64,000 nt of DNA from Aplidium turbinatum (lineage: Eukaryota; Chordata; Ascidiacea; Aplousobranchia; Polyclinidae), in NCBI GenBank assembly GCA_918807975.1, contig OU964932.1, forward strand, positions 6,758,001 through 6,822,000, given 5' to 3'. Below, piece by piece: positions 1 through 11,089 of the stretch. Both the position numbers and the translations under genes were made by a program. The notes beneath the pieces were generated by a model. The model ran no database searches. It saw only the letters and a list, made by a program, of their open reading frames with translations, and had not been told where the DNA came from. The stretch's first letter is position 1. Every line of letters starts with the position of its first letter.

Positions 1-53
1 TTCATGCAACATCAATATGAGAATATAGATGAAAGGGGCTCATGAATACTACA
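1..53 (-). repeat. LTR of Gypsy A, partial at the window edge
   Basis: These 53 bases match 14371-14423 almost base for base and end in CTACA. They are the terminal part of the left LTR; the rest lies before the window. A purine-rich stretch (minus strand) follows at 54-75, as expected next to a 3' LTR. Confidence 0.85.
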
Positions 54-213
54 ATCCTCCCCAAGTTGTAGATTCGGATTAAGGGGTATGCTTTTTATAT
101 AACGAGTACGATAAATTATAGTTGTCACAAATTTTCAGTCTGATGATAACAAAACGTTGCTTACTCGAATTACAGTTTTACACAGAACAAGAATTAATCA
201 AACATACTTGTCA

Positions 214-2736
214 TCAATCTATACAAAGGTCATTTGTGACTGGTTTGAAGAATGAAAAGTTTCTTGTGACCACATGAGATCCTTTTTTTGCAGTGATCAT
301 CGAACCATTTATGTTGGTCACTTTGTAAGGACGCAATCCATAAGGGAGTGATAGTTTACTTTCTCTTTTAACTTTCAACAAAACCAAGTCACCAATTGAA
401 ATATCACAATTTTTAGCATGTGTACGTTTGTCTGCATATTTTTTCATTTTACATTTTGCACGAGTGTCTTTCTCTCTCAACGATTGGTCATTTACAGTAG
501 TGAGAGCTTGAGGAATCGTAATATTAGCTTTCCTCCCAAACAAGAGTTCTGCGGGACTCGTTCTGGTCGTGCAGTGTGGCGTAGCTCAATAATTTCTCAA
601 AAAGTTATTCAAGTCAGATTGCCATGAATTGTGTTGAACATTTGAAATGCGAACAGATTTGTTAAGTGTTTTCACGAAGCGTTCAGCTTCGCTGTTGCTT
701 TTCGGCCACAACGGAGTTATCTTTCGATGTTTGAAACCTAAACGTTGAGCAAATTGCTTAAAATCGTAACTATTGAATGGCGGGCCATTATCTGATTTAA
801 GCACAAGTGGAATTCCAAACATAGAGAAAATTTTGTCAACTACCGGTATCACAGATGAAGCTTTGGTAGAATTGACAATTTCTACAACAGGAAATCGCGA
901 ATACTCATCGACAATTACTAGCAAGTATTTACCAGTGTTATACGGTCCAGAAAAATCAATACACAGTTCAGTCCATGGTGCGTTAGGCAATGGTGACATT
1001 TTTAATGGTTCAACAGTGTTTTTAACGGTTGCAGCTTGGCAATAAATGCAATTTTTAACAGCGTTTTCAACAGTTTTGTCAATGCCAGGAAACCAAACTT
1101 TTTCTCGAATCAATGCTTTTGTTTTCACGATGCCTTGATGTCCTTGGTGTGCAAGAGTGACGGCTTGTTTTTCTAACACTCGCGGCATAAAGATTTTGTT
1201 CTGTTTAAGAATTAAATCAGAGTTTGTTAATGTCAGCTCGTTCCTGATAGGAATGTATGGCTTGATGTCTTGATCTGGGTTCTGCATAGCAGATTTCCAT
1301 GCGTTGCTTTTGATGATGTTGATGATTTTCTGCATTGTGTCGTCACCTTTGACAGCATTTGTGACATCATCAATTGTCATTGCTAGTGGAATTGCTGATT
1401 GAGAAATAAAGTTCACATATTGTTCAGTCGCATCACACAATGAAGTGCAATGTGTGCTTCCCACGGGGTGTCGAGACATGTAGTCAGCAGGGTTGTCTTT
1501 TCCCGGTTTATACGTTACAACGAAATTGTAGGGTTGCAATCTTAAATTCCAACGCACAATTCTTGCTGGAGGCTTGGATGATGCATTTCTGAATATGAGT
1601 TCTAATGGCTTGTGATCTGTAATCAAATTGAAGGGTTTTTGCATGCCACATAGATACAGATGAAAATGTTCACAGCCCGAAACAATTGCTAGTGCTTCTC
1701 TTTCAGTTTGAGAATATCTTTGTTCGACAGGGGTGAGAACTTTACTTGCGTATGCAACAATCCGTGCCGGTTCGTTAACATTGCTTCGTTGAGTGAGAAT
1801 GGCTCCAAGTCCTACGGGACTGGCATCTACAATAAGCTCTGTTTCTTTGTTCAGGTCAAAGTATGTTAAGACTTCATTCCCTGTCAGGCTGTCTTTGAGA
1901 GCTTGTATTGCGTCATCATGCACAGCAGTCCATTTCCACTCTGTGTTCTGATGTGTTAACTCTCGCAACGGTTGAGTGATTGTTGAAAAGTTTCTGATTG
2001 TTCTTGCACAATAGTTTGCTAATCCCAGTAGACTTCGCACTTCACCGACTGATTTTGGCGTTGCAGCATTCTTTATAGCATTTATTTTGGTGTCTAGTGC
2101 AGAAATGCCTTTGTCAGAAAATGTGTATCCATAAAATTCCAATTTTGTTTTGTTAAATTCACATTTTCTTTTGTTCAGAGTGAGATTCTTTTCTCGCAAT
2201 CGTTGCAATAAAGCATCAAGATTCTTGTTGTGGTCTGCTTCAGTCTTTCCATAGACAATGATGTCATCGCTAATGTTGAGTGTACCGGGTAAGCCATCGA
2301 GTGCTTGCTGAATGGTTTTTTGAAAAAGTTCGGCTGCTGAACTCACACCAAAGTTTAAACGTTTGTAGCGATATAACCCATTATGAGTTGAGAATGTTGT
2401 TATGTATCTGCTGTCATCATCCAACTCAATTTGGTGATATCCTTTGTTCAGATCTAGCTTTGAAAACATTTTGGCCCCATTTAGTGCATGAATAAGGTCA
2501 TCCACAGTTGGGCAGATGTGTCTTTCACGATGTATAGCCTTGTTTGGCATTCTCATGTCCACACAGGTTCTTACTTCTTCTGGGTTGTTTGGTTTTGGTG
2601 GTGTGACAATGGGGGATACCCAAGGTGTTGGACCATTGACTTTTTCAATTATATCATGGTCTTCCAAGTATTTCAGTTCTGTGTTGACTTTTTTCCGAAT
2701 GAGAAATGGTATTCGCCTGTGTGGGATAGCTGTAGG
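214..2736 (-). pseudogene. pol region of Gypsy A (fossil)
   Basis: Fossil pol of the outer Gypsy element. In order it shows reverse transcriptase (with ISDDIIVYG in the catalytic palm), RNase H (IVDASPVGLGAILTQ), the integrase zinc region (HQGHQGIVKTK with a downstream CxxC) and an integrase core (LCIDFSGP, SDNGPPF), with an integrase C-terminal tail near 214-543. The N-terminal side ends at the hAT-like insertion, where the gag-protease half resumes at 12885. It is broken and not expected to be active. Confidence 0.88.
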
Positions 2737-2940
2737 CATAGCCGTACGAGCCAGGGGGGCAGGGGGGGCAGCCGCCCCCCCTGTTGTTTCAAAACGTCGC
2801 GAATCCGGGCAAAATCTTGCAATTATTAGGGCAAAAATTGCTATATAAAAAGCTACAAAATTGCATGAATTAAGAAAAACTATAAATTAATATCTTTTAC
2901 CTATCAAACTAAGTACAGCCTCTTATTTGCACAAGAAATG

Positions 2941-3118
2941 TGTTGTATTTCCGTTTGATTAACTTAGATATACCACACTTTAATAGATTACACACAGACC
3001 ACTTTATTGTACTTTCTCTTAGCGAATCTATCTCATGCTCTAGTCTCGTAACAGTCGCACGTAGTACAAACGATAGGCTAGTGAAACGTAACAATGGTTT
3101 CTATGACGAAACACTACA
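2941..3118 (-). repeat. downstream LTR of Gypsy C
   Basis: 178-bp LTR that begins TG and ends CA, identical to the split upstream copy. Five-base duplication aaatg on its outer side. Confidence 0.92.
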
Positions 3119-3445
3119 TCCCTCCTTTTTTTTTTTTTAAACTTTAAAATACGGTACAGATCACAATAGTTAATGCAGCTTTAACATTGAAAAACAAGAA
3201 TATGAATGAGCTTTTATGAACTGCTACAGCTGCACTTTAGTGGCGACTCAATTACGAAACAATTGGTGACATAAACGGTATGTACATAGAACATCAGATC
3301 AGGCTATTACTATTTCGACGATATGCCTTAATATGCAAGTATGAAGCAAGACATAAACAAATAAGAAAATTGTTAGTATGTGGTAGGTTACTCCAATACA
3401 CGTAAAAACAGAACTACACAATATTACCACATACAGTAAACATGT

Positions 3446-6400
3446 TTATGTGAGAACATAGTCATTAAACCTTGTTGGTTTAGTTATACAGCGAGAAGAT
3501 CTACGTTCTGGCATTTGTAAACGTGGGGGTGATAGATTCATTGAATCTGATTCATCGACAGTGACTAGTGGTGAGTCGTAAGTCTCACTTTCACAAGGAC
3601 TATTGTCTGGACTGATATACTTCTTAAAGAAAGACGAATTACGTTTTAGTTCAATACCATCCTTATCCATAACAGTGACCTCACCCTTTTCTTTCGAGAC
3701 AACTGTTTGAGGGACAGGTTTAAATGTAGGAGACAATTTAGAAGTTTTAGGATTTCTAACTAAGACTTCATCACCCATTTTTATTTCCGACTCTACAGCC
3801 CCCCTTTTTTCGTCAGCATAGCTTTTACTTTTCAATTTGTTCTCCCAATCACGATCTCTGACTTCTTCGTCGAACTGTTGTGGCTCACGACACAATTCTG
3901 GAAGTTTCGTTTTCATTTCTCGTCCAAACATCAAATAGTACGGAGATGCACCAGTGGATGACTGTGGTGTCGATCGATAAGCCATCAGGAATTTACTGAT
4001 CTCCTCTTTCCATTCTTTTCCGTCCACATGTGCAATTCTGATCGCTTTCATCAACGTTCTGTTTTGTCGCTCCACCTCTCCATTTGCTTGTGGCCACAAT
4101 GGCGTCGACTTTTCATGCTTTATGCCGTACTCGGTTAAGAAATTTTCAAACTCTGAAGAAACAAATTGTGGCCCATTATCAGTTCTCAAAGAAACTGGCA
4201 CACCAAATCGTGCAAACACAGGCACAATTGCGTCTATTATTTTCGTAGTGGTAGTAGACTTCAAGACAGCTATTTCATAGTACCTACTGTAATAGTCTAC
4301 AATAACTAAAATGTTTTCACCGCTTGGCAACGGTCCAACAATGTCAGCAGAACAAGCTTGCCATGGACCGTTCGGAGGAACCACTCTTGTCATCGGCTCT
4401 GGTCTTGCATATTCGCTTGTCACTTTGCAACCATGACATTTCCTACACAACTTCTCTGCATCACTGTCCATTTTAGGCCACCACACTTTCGTGCGTAGTC
4501 TATTCTTAGTTTTAACGATTCCCTGGTGTCCTTCATGTGCGAGCTCCAAAACGCGTTCTCGCAAAGACTTTGGAATTACTAGTCGTGTTCCTCTTAAAAT
4601 TAATTCACCATAACAACAAAGTTCATCCTTGACATGTAAATAGCTAAATTGAGAACACTTTGACCAATCGCCAGATTTGACATATTTTCGAATTTCTTCA
4701 AACTCCTTGTCACGAGCAGACTCTCTTTCAATTTCTAGCGGTGTTAATGCAACTGGAGTACTGCTTATTGCTACTAACCTCACAAAATCGTACTCTTCAT
4801 GCGAACCGTCTTCTTTTAATTGTGTGGAGTTGAGTCTTGATAAGGCATCTGCAATGTTCGTACGTCCCGGTCTGTAAACAACTTTGAAATCATAAGCTTG
4901 TAACCTTAAAACCCATCTTTCTATTCTGGCAGAGGGTTTGGACGTTTTGTTATAAATAAACTGTAAAGGTTTATGGTCTGTTTCCAGCTCAAATTCTTTC
5001 CCGAACACATACAGATTAAAGCGTTCACATGCCCAAACTAACCCTAAAGCTTCCTTTTCTGTTTGGCTATAACGCTTCTCAATGTCAGAAAGACTCCTTG
5101 ACGCATAAGCAATTACGCGCCACAACCCATCCTGTAGCTGTGTAAGAACAGCTCCTAAACCGATTGGTGATGCATCTGCAATAATGCGTGTCTTGCAATC
5201 GGTTCGGAAAAATGCTAATGCATTAGCTTTGGTCATCAATGATTTCAGCTGTTCAAAAGCTTGTTGCTGCTCCTGCTTCCACTCAAATTTAACTTCTTTC
5301 TTTGTCAGATCAAGTATAGGCCTAGCGATCGTAGCAAGATTTGGAATAAATTTAGAAGAGTATTGAACCAATCCCATAAATGATCTTGCTTCACTTGAAG
5401 TTTTCGGTGGTTCTGCATTCAGTATTGCTGCGACTTTTTCCTCGCTGGGACTGACACCTTGCTTGCTCAGATTGTGTCCAAAAAACGTCAGCTTCGGTAA
5501 ACGAAATTGGCATTTATGTTTGTTCAAGGTTAATCCGGCTTCCCGTAGTTTTTCTAAAACATTAATCAATCTTTGATCATGTTCTTCTTTGTTCTTCCCG
5601 TACACAATTACATCGTCTGCGATGTTGGCTACTCCTTGGCATTTCTTCAACACATCGCACAGAATCTTTTGGTACTTCTCTGGAGCGGAGTTGATTCCAA
5701 ACATCAAACGTTTATAGCGATAAAGTCCTTTATGCGTCACAAATGTTGTGATGTAACGACTTTCTGGCTCTAACATAATTTGATGGAAACCCCACTTTAA
5801 ATCGAGTTTACTAAACATAGTGCTACCATACATTCGATGCAACAAATCTTCAATTGTTGGAATGGGATGTCGTTCCCGGATGATTGCTTCATTCGCTCGA
5901 CGCATGTCTACACACAATCGTACATCCCCATCTGGCTTTGGGATAATAACAACGGGTGAAACCCAACCTGTAGGTCCCTCGGGAACTTCTTCAATGATGT
6001 CTGCGTCGAGTAGGTCTTGCAATTTGCACTCAACTTTACCCCTAAGTTGAAATGGAACTTTACGTACTGGTTGAGCTACGGGCTTTACCGATGTGTCAAT
6101 GTGTAACTTTAATTCATAATTTTTTAAAAGTCCCACCCCATTAAACAGTTTAGGGTAACTATCAAAAACATCATTGCACAGATTGTTTACACGTGAAGGG
6201 CCAATACGCAATACACTCAATTTTTCTGCAGTATCTCTACTTAAGAGACTAGGTGCATCACAGTTAACTACAATAAAATCAGTTACACAGGCACAGTTAG
6301 TATCCTCACAAATTACTTCTGCAGTAAAAGTACCTAGTGTAGGTAACGGTGTAGTACTCCCATATGAATACAAAGATTTAGCTGATTTCCGACATTGGGC

Positions 6401-7495
6401 AACAACATTACGACATTTTAACCATTCCCAAGTATCTTTACTAATCACATTACTGGCAGCACCTGAATCGATCAAAACATCAGATAATTTTACACCACCA
6501 ACTTTCAAAGTTATTGTACAAGAGTTCTTACGTGTCCCTTGTAAGTTGAAAACTTCTTTGTTGCTCTCCTCGTTTTCTGCGAAAATAAAAGTCTTTCCTT
6601 CTTCTTCCTCTGATGTATTGGTATTGGACTTGCGCTGCACTGGTCTCCGCGACGGCGTATTCCGATTCATCTTGACGTCAGAAGGATATTGTGACGTCAC
6701 ACATCTATTCGTTCGGGACCGTGTTCGACATTGTAAAGCAAAATGTCCGACTTTGCCACATTTGTTACATTGCTTGCCTCTTGCTGGACATTGTTGATCA
6801 AACTTAAAATGTCCAGTCTTACCACAAGCAAAACATACTTTCCCTTCCTTCTTAATTGAAGGCAATGCGCGTCGATGCTCTGGGTGGCGCACTTCGTTGA
6901 CATGAACTGATGACGTAGGCTGCATTGTCTTTAATTGATTTTCGACATCTTCATGAGCTTTTGCTATAACTATTGCATCATTCAAGACTAGATTATTTTT
7001 TCCGAGCAACTTCCTTCTCAATATGTTAGAAGCACATTTTTCAATAACTTGATCTCGAATGTAGTCATCTCTATTGGTTCCAAATTCACACAACGTTGCT
7101 TGCTGGCGCAAACGGCAAATAAATTTGTCAATGGTCTCGTCTTGGGCTTGCGTCAGCTGCCGAAACTTATATCTTTCAAAAGGAACATTACATTTAGGCA
7201 AAAAGTACTCATCCAAAATTGCTAGAGTATCGTTAAAAGACTTACTGTCGTCATTTTCGTCCACGAGGCTGAAATAAACTTCTTGAACCTCTTCTCCAGC
7301 TGTGTGTAACAACAACGCTTGCTTTTGTTTATCGTCTGCAATTCCTTTACTGACTGTAAAAAGAGAAAATGACCTTTTCCACTGCTTCCATCTTTGTCCT
7401 AAACCATGTGGATCACCTTGCACTTGAAACGATTTGAGACTGCCTAGTTCGCAGACCAGCGGGTTGCTTCGGGCTACAGTAACTTGTTCAGCCAT
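3446..7495 (-). CDS. gag-pol polyprotein of Gypsy C
   Basis: A single 1349-residue frame on the minus strand. In order it has a capsid-like N-terminus, two zinc knuckles (CFACGKTGHF; CNKCGKVGHFALQC), an aspartic protease (LIDSGAASNVIS), reverse transcriptase (IADDVIVYG), RNase H (IADASPIGLGAVLTQ), an integrase zinc finger (HEGHQGIVKTK, CRKCHGC) and the DDE integrase core (RTDNGPQF). Gag and pol are fused in one frame. It starts about 25 bases inside the LTR boundary, just after the primer-binding stretch. Taken with the identical LTRs it looks whole and young; whether it is expressed cannot be told, since its promoter LTR is split by a hAT element. Confidence 0.93.
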   Translation of the reverse strand: MAEQVTVARSNPLVCELGSLKSFQVQGDPHGLGQRWKQWKRSFSLFTVSKGIADDKQKQALLLHTAGEEVQEVYFSLVDENDDSKSFNDTLAILDEYFLPKCNVPFERYKFRQLTQAQDETIDKFICRLRQQATLCEFGTNRDDYIRDQVIEKCASNILRRKLLGKNNLVLNDAIVIAKAHEDVENQLKTMQPTSSVHVNEVRHPEHRRALPSIKKEGKVCFACGKTGHFKFDQQCPARGKQCNKCGKVGHFALQCRTRSRTNRCVTSQYPSDVKMNRNTPSRRPVQRKSNTNTSEEEEGKTFIFAENEESNKEVFNLQGTRKNSCTITLKVGGVKLSDVLIDSGAASNVISKDTWEWLKCRNVVAQCRKSAKSLYSYGSTTPLPTLGTFTAEVICEDTNCACVTDFIVVNCDAPSLLSRDTAEKLSVLRIGPSRVNNLCNDVFDSYPKLFNGVGLLKNYELKLHIDTSVKPVAQPVRKVPFQLRGKVECKLQDLLDADIIEEVPEGPTGWVSPVVIIPKPDGDVRLCVDMRRANEAIIRERHPIPTIEDLLHRMYGSTMFSKLDLKWGFHQIMLEPESRYITTFVTHKGLYRYKRLMFGINSAPEKYQKILCDVLKKCQGVANIADDVIVYGKNKEEHDQRLINVLEKLREAGLTLNKHKCQFRLPKLTFFGHNLSKQGVSPSEEKVAAILNAEPPKTSSEARSFMGLVQYSSKFIPNLATIARPILDLTKKEVKFEWKQEQQQAFEQLKSLMTKANALAFFRTDCKTRIIADASPIGLGAVLTQLQDGLWRVIAYASRSLSDIEKRYSQTEKEALGLVWACERFNLYVFGKEFELETDHKPLQFIYNKTSKPSARIERWVLRLQAYDFKVVYRPGRTNIADALSRLNSTQLKEDGSHEEYDFVRLVAISSTPVALTPLEIERESARDKEFEEIRKYVKSGDWSKCSQFSYLHVKDELCCYGELILRGTRLVIPKSLRERVLELAHEGHQGIVKTKNRLRTKVWWPKMDSDAEKLCRKCHGCKVTSEYARPEPMTRVVPPNGPWQACSADIVGPLPSGENILVIVDYYSRYYEIAVLKSTTTTKIIDAIVPVFARFGVPVSLRTDNGPQFVSSEFENFLTEYGIKHEKSTPLWPQANGEVERQNRTLMKAIRIAHVDGKEWKEEISKFLMAYRSTPQSSTGASPYYLMFGREMKTKLPELCREPQQFDEEVRDRDWENKLKSKSYADEKRGAVESEIKMGDEVLVRNPKTSKLSPTFKPVPQTVVSKEKGEVTVMDKDGIELKRNSSFFKKYISPDNSPCESETYDSPLVTVDESDSMNLSPPRLQMPERRSSRCITKPTRFNDYVLT

Positions 7496-8359
7496 CTTTC
7501 ACTTAAATCCTCGTCGCCATTGTTGTATTTCCGTTTGATTAACTTAGATATACCACACTTTAATAGATTACACACAGACCACTTTATTGTACTTTCTCTT
7601 AGCGAATCTATCTCATGCTCTAGTCTCGTAACCAGGGATGCCAGCGACAAATTTCCAATAAACTTAGATTGTGTGCTAAAAAAAACCCAGATGAGGCAAA
7701 AAAAACCCAGGTCCAGAAAATATGTAGTAAAGCGGTTAAAAAAACCTGCGTGTGCTTTCAGCACCATTTTAAATCATTACACAGAAGCCTCAGAAAGCTA
7801 CAAATAGTAACACGTATATATAATTATACAGTATACATGCTTATGTTGGTATGGTAGTTAATATATACGGTATGTAATTTAACTATATATATATACAAAA
7901 ACAAGAGCTTGGTAGGCCTATATGGGCTCACAGCAAAGATTTTGGTTCAAAATTACCTTTATGGTAAAGCGTCTAGCTAGCAAGGTTCAGTGTGTGTTTA
8001 ACCAAAATTTCTAAAACTGACTAGATGTATGAGTGTATAAGCTAGCCATTAAGGTTAGTTTTGACTTTTGAACTAAACTTTTTACTGTGTGAGTTGAAGA
8101 CTGCGGCTGAGGAGAATCACGATGCCTGCTTCCTGCTTACAGTTTGGTGTACAACTACGATAACTTGGTTCTTAGCAATAAACTTTTTAGCCTTTTTCAT
8201 TTGAACATAATGTTGAAAAGAATAATTCAAATTCACAATAAATAAATGTTCAGTAACACAAATAGTTGTACTACTCCAATTTTTAGTCATCCACATTTTC
8301 ATAAAGTTGGATCCCTTCTTCAGCATCCTGTACCTCACTGACTGCAGTAGCTGATGCAA

Positions 8360-8575
8360 AAAACGGAGCTGGTACACAAGTCCCCCCTCCCCTTGGTAAC
8401 TCATGACAAAGAGGAATTGACCAAAACATGTGGATTGAAGTGTGTGAACCGTAAAGCAAAGGTAAAGTAGTTTCACCCAATATGTTTGGTCGAGTCCTGT
8501 CTTTGTCATGAGTTACCAAGGGGGGGGGGGGACTTAAAAAATAAATTGAATTGTATACCAGCTCCCAAAAAACAT
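8360..8575. repeat. palindromic foldback repeat
   Basis: CCTTGGTAACTCATGACAAAG at about 8393-8412 is repeated inverted at about 8499-8520. The palindrome extends outward through C and G runs to AGCTGGTACACAAG and TTGTATACCAGCT. The hairpin loop is about 85 bases. Open frames read here are side products of the palindrome. Confidence 0.6.
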
Positions 8576-8585
8576 TATACCAGTA

Positions 8586-10736
8586 GGGGAAGGTCTTGAC
8601 TTATGAACCGGGTTGACCCATGAGCCACCCCCTTTAAAAAAATTCTGTTGCACTCTAGCGCCAACTTGTATCATTTCTGAACTTGCTAATGACTCAGAAG
8701 GTTCCATGGAAAATTCTGGGTTAGAGCTGAAAGGCGTTTTTCAGTTGTTAAGAAATTACTGTTTTGAGCCTTCCAGAGTAAATATTTGGTGCCATTGATT
8801 TTTTGTTCTGGCACCTAAAGTTTAGCTCAGTGCAGGAAGCTGTATTTCGGATATGCAATGGTAGGCATTAGTGCTGAATCTTAGTCAGACTGTGGCTAAT
8901 AACTTGCTTTAATTTTTTAGTTCTGGTGCAAAGCATGCCAATCAGGTTGGTCTTGACCGATGAGCCACCTAGGAGCATGACTCTTGAGCCATGGTTCATG
9001 GGTGATGCCATTTATGTCATAGTATGTAGGACTGTAGCCTATAGGTGTATTTGCTGTAAGGTTTAGGCTAAGTGTAATTTAGCTTGGTAGGCTAGCCTAC
9101 TCAGCTACTACTACTACAGTATAGTACTAGCCTGTTCCTGTAGTTAAACGAACAGACCAAAGCTGTAGGCCTCTTTTCAAAATGTTGCACAATGACTTAA
9201 TAATTTTTTAATCTCTTTTAAATTTACATTTATAGCTTACATAAACTATAGCTTAGCCTACTTATATGTTATTAGCATAAAAATCAAAGCACGTCACCTA
9301 GACCAAAGTTAAGCAAAAAATAGGGAGACTTCACTGGCTTTGATGTCAATGGCACAGCTTAGATGTTCTCCAGAATAAGAAAGCAATACGTGCAGCAGCA
9401 AGAGATAACAATGTTGACCGAACCACGCTATGCAGCACAAACAAGGCAGGCATAACACCAGAACAGGTGAGGCCATTTCCACATGCTTAACTGAGAAAAA
9501 AAATGACAAACCGTAGGCCTAAGCGAGTAAAATCAGCAGTCCTCACTGACTCGCCGGCTAAAGCAGCAGAAAATGCTACCACACTCAATGCTGCTGAAGA
9601 TGTAAGCCTCCAGGTTGCTGCAAGAAAATCTGCTCAGATGGGACAAAGAAAAAAGAGAAATCTTTTTAAAGTGCTGTCAGACGATTCGTAAAGTGAAGCT
9701 GAAAATGCAACTATTCTGCATCTTAATGACAACAGTTCGGATGAAAATGAGGTGGACGACACGATCAATGATTCGAAAGATGAAACTACGGTTAGCATTG
9801 GGAACTTTGTGGTTGATAAGTTTTGTGAGAAGCGGGACGTGCACTATATGGGAAAGATCACAAAAGAAAAAGATGATGTAAAGGTGTCATTTTTGAGAAG
9901 CAATCCGAAGGGAAATGATTTTGTTGAACCTGTTGTTGGAGACATTCACTCTGTGCAAATATGTGATGTCGTATTGTTACTTCCTCCACCAAATCCTTGT
10001 GGCCCCATTATATGGACACAAGGGATCAAGCATTTCTCTGTAGATTGAACCTGCTACAACATTGAATAGGTTTTGTCTATGAATTCCTGGGTTTTGTGTT
10101 AAATGCATAAACTGAGGACAATTTCTTTAGCAGCATCTAATGTGTTTTATTAATCAGATATCAACTGAAGAATCCCCCCCCCCCCATCAAAATCTGTAGA
10201 TTTTTTGTCCTGCCTAGCAACGCCCCAAATGGGGTGGGGGAGGGAAAATAGTCTGCTGAAATCTTTCCCCCACTTGTGCTCAGCCAAACTATTTCCCTCT
10301 TCCACCCTTACTTTGAGCTATGTTAGGAGGGGCGAAAAAACTACGGATTTCGCTGGGGGGGGTTGTTCAGTTGGTCCATTAATAGTACCTTTGTAGCCTA
10401 CTGTAGGCTATTTTTTGTATGCTTGTGTTTTTTTGCGTCTAAAGTACATTTCATAACAGCAATCAAACAAAATTGGTTGATTTAATTGCAGTGGCTTATG
10501 GGTCATTTAGAGTGGTTCATGGGTCATTACCAGCATGACCCTTGAACCACTTTGGAAACTTTCAGGAAAATGTTTATAACTGTTGCGCTATTAAAGGTAT
10601 TGATCTGAAACTTGCCTATGATCTGCCCCAATAGTTATGTTAAATCCTTTAAAAATTTGAGCGTTCTACCTTTGGCAAAAAAAAAGTTAACGCAAAAAAT
10701 CTAAAAAGTGGCTCGTAGGTCAAGACCTTCCCCTAC
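8586..10736 (+). mobile_element. DNA transposon with GTAGGGGAAGGTCTTGAC ends
   Basis: GTAGGGGAAGGTCTTGAC at 8586-8603 is present as an exact inverted copy at 10719-10736. Beyond it, TGAGCCAC-type and TGACCCAT-type words recur inside both ends (8611-8628, 8957-8975, 10500-10550, 10708), which looks like subterminal binding sites. No clean target duplication was found, so the superfamily is open. It holds a transposon-like protein remnant at 9503-10048. Confidence 0.65.
9503..10048 (+). pseudogene. transposon-associated protein remnant, family not recognised
   Basis: Two adjoining plus-strand frames: 9503-9691 (basic, with RRPKRVK and a KKRNLFKVLSDDS tail) and 9752-10048. The second begins with an acidic stretch and then reads IGNFVVDKFCEKRDVHYMGK, VSFLRSNPKG and VVLLLPPP. 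This C-terminal pattern (a short beta-rich module ending in a proline run) resembles tails I associate with transposon-encoded proteins in invertebrate genomes, but I cannot name the family. The frame change between the two parts and the lack of any catalytic domain make it a remnant. The TIR element 8586-10736 encloses it. Confidence 0.4.
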
Positions 10737-11089
10737 CTTATCATTTTTGTGTTGCAGTGTGGACCATTTATCAAAGATCCCAGTGCCTTAATACCGTGCA
10801 AGCTCTGTACAAAGTTAAAAAACCAAAAAAACCTAGATTTACCTAAATTTAAAATAAAAAAACTTAAAACCCAGATGTAGTCAAAAAAACCCAGATCTAG
10901 GTGGAAAAACCAAGCTCTGGCATCCTTGCTCGTAACAGTCGCACGTAGTACAAACGATAGGCTAGTGAAACGTAACAATGGTTTCTATGACGAAACACTA
11001 CAAAATGTGCCGCAAAATTTTCATTTGGCACACCCGTACTGATGTATTGTATTGCATGGTGATCAAACTATAGTATGAAATGCATTTAA

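Larger units (their letters stand above)
7633..10928. mobile_element. hAT-like element D inside the LTR of Gypsy C
   Basis: The ends CAGGGATGCCAG and CTGGCATCCTTG are inverted and flanked by the exact 8-bp duplication ctcgtaac (7625-7632 and 10929-10936). Subterminal AAAAAACCCAGAT-type words recur near both ends (7680-7715; 10855-10905). It carries further elements (8360-8575 and 8586-10736) and no recognisable hAT transposase, so it is non-autonomous. It is the youngest layer of the nest, since it lies in an LTR that is otherwise identical to its partner. Confidence 0.88.
2941..11002 (-). mobile_element. Ty3/Gypsy LTR retrotransposon C (inner, young)
   Basis: A second Gypsy-type element on the minus strand, flanked by the 5-bp duplication aaatg (2936-2940 and 11003-11007). 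The LTRs are 178 bp (2941-3118; 7521-7632 plus 10937-11002) and are identical wherever compared, so the insertion is young. A T-rich/CCTCC stretch at 3119-3140 is the polypurine tract on the minus strand, and TGGCGACGAGGA beside the other LTR is the likely primer site. A hAT element (7633-10928) later split the upstream LTR. The coding part looks whole. Confidence 0.93.
7521..11002 (-). repeat. upstream LTR of Gypsy C, split by a hAT insertion
   Basis: The LTR occupies 7521-7632 and resumes at 10937-11002. The intervening element duplicated ctcgtaac. Both parts match the other LTR exactly. Confidence 0.9.

Noticed and set aside
6174-6797. 207-residue plus-strand frame
   Set aside because: It is antisense to the Gypsy C gag-protease region and has no domain of its own.
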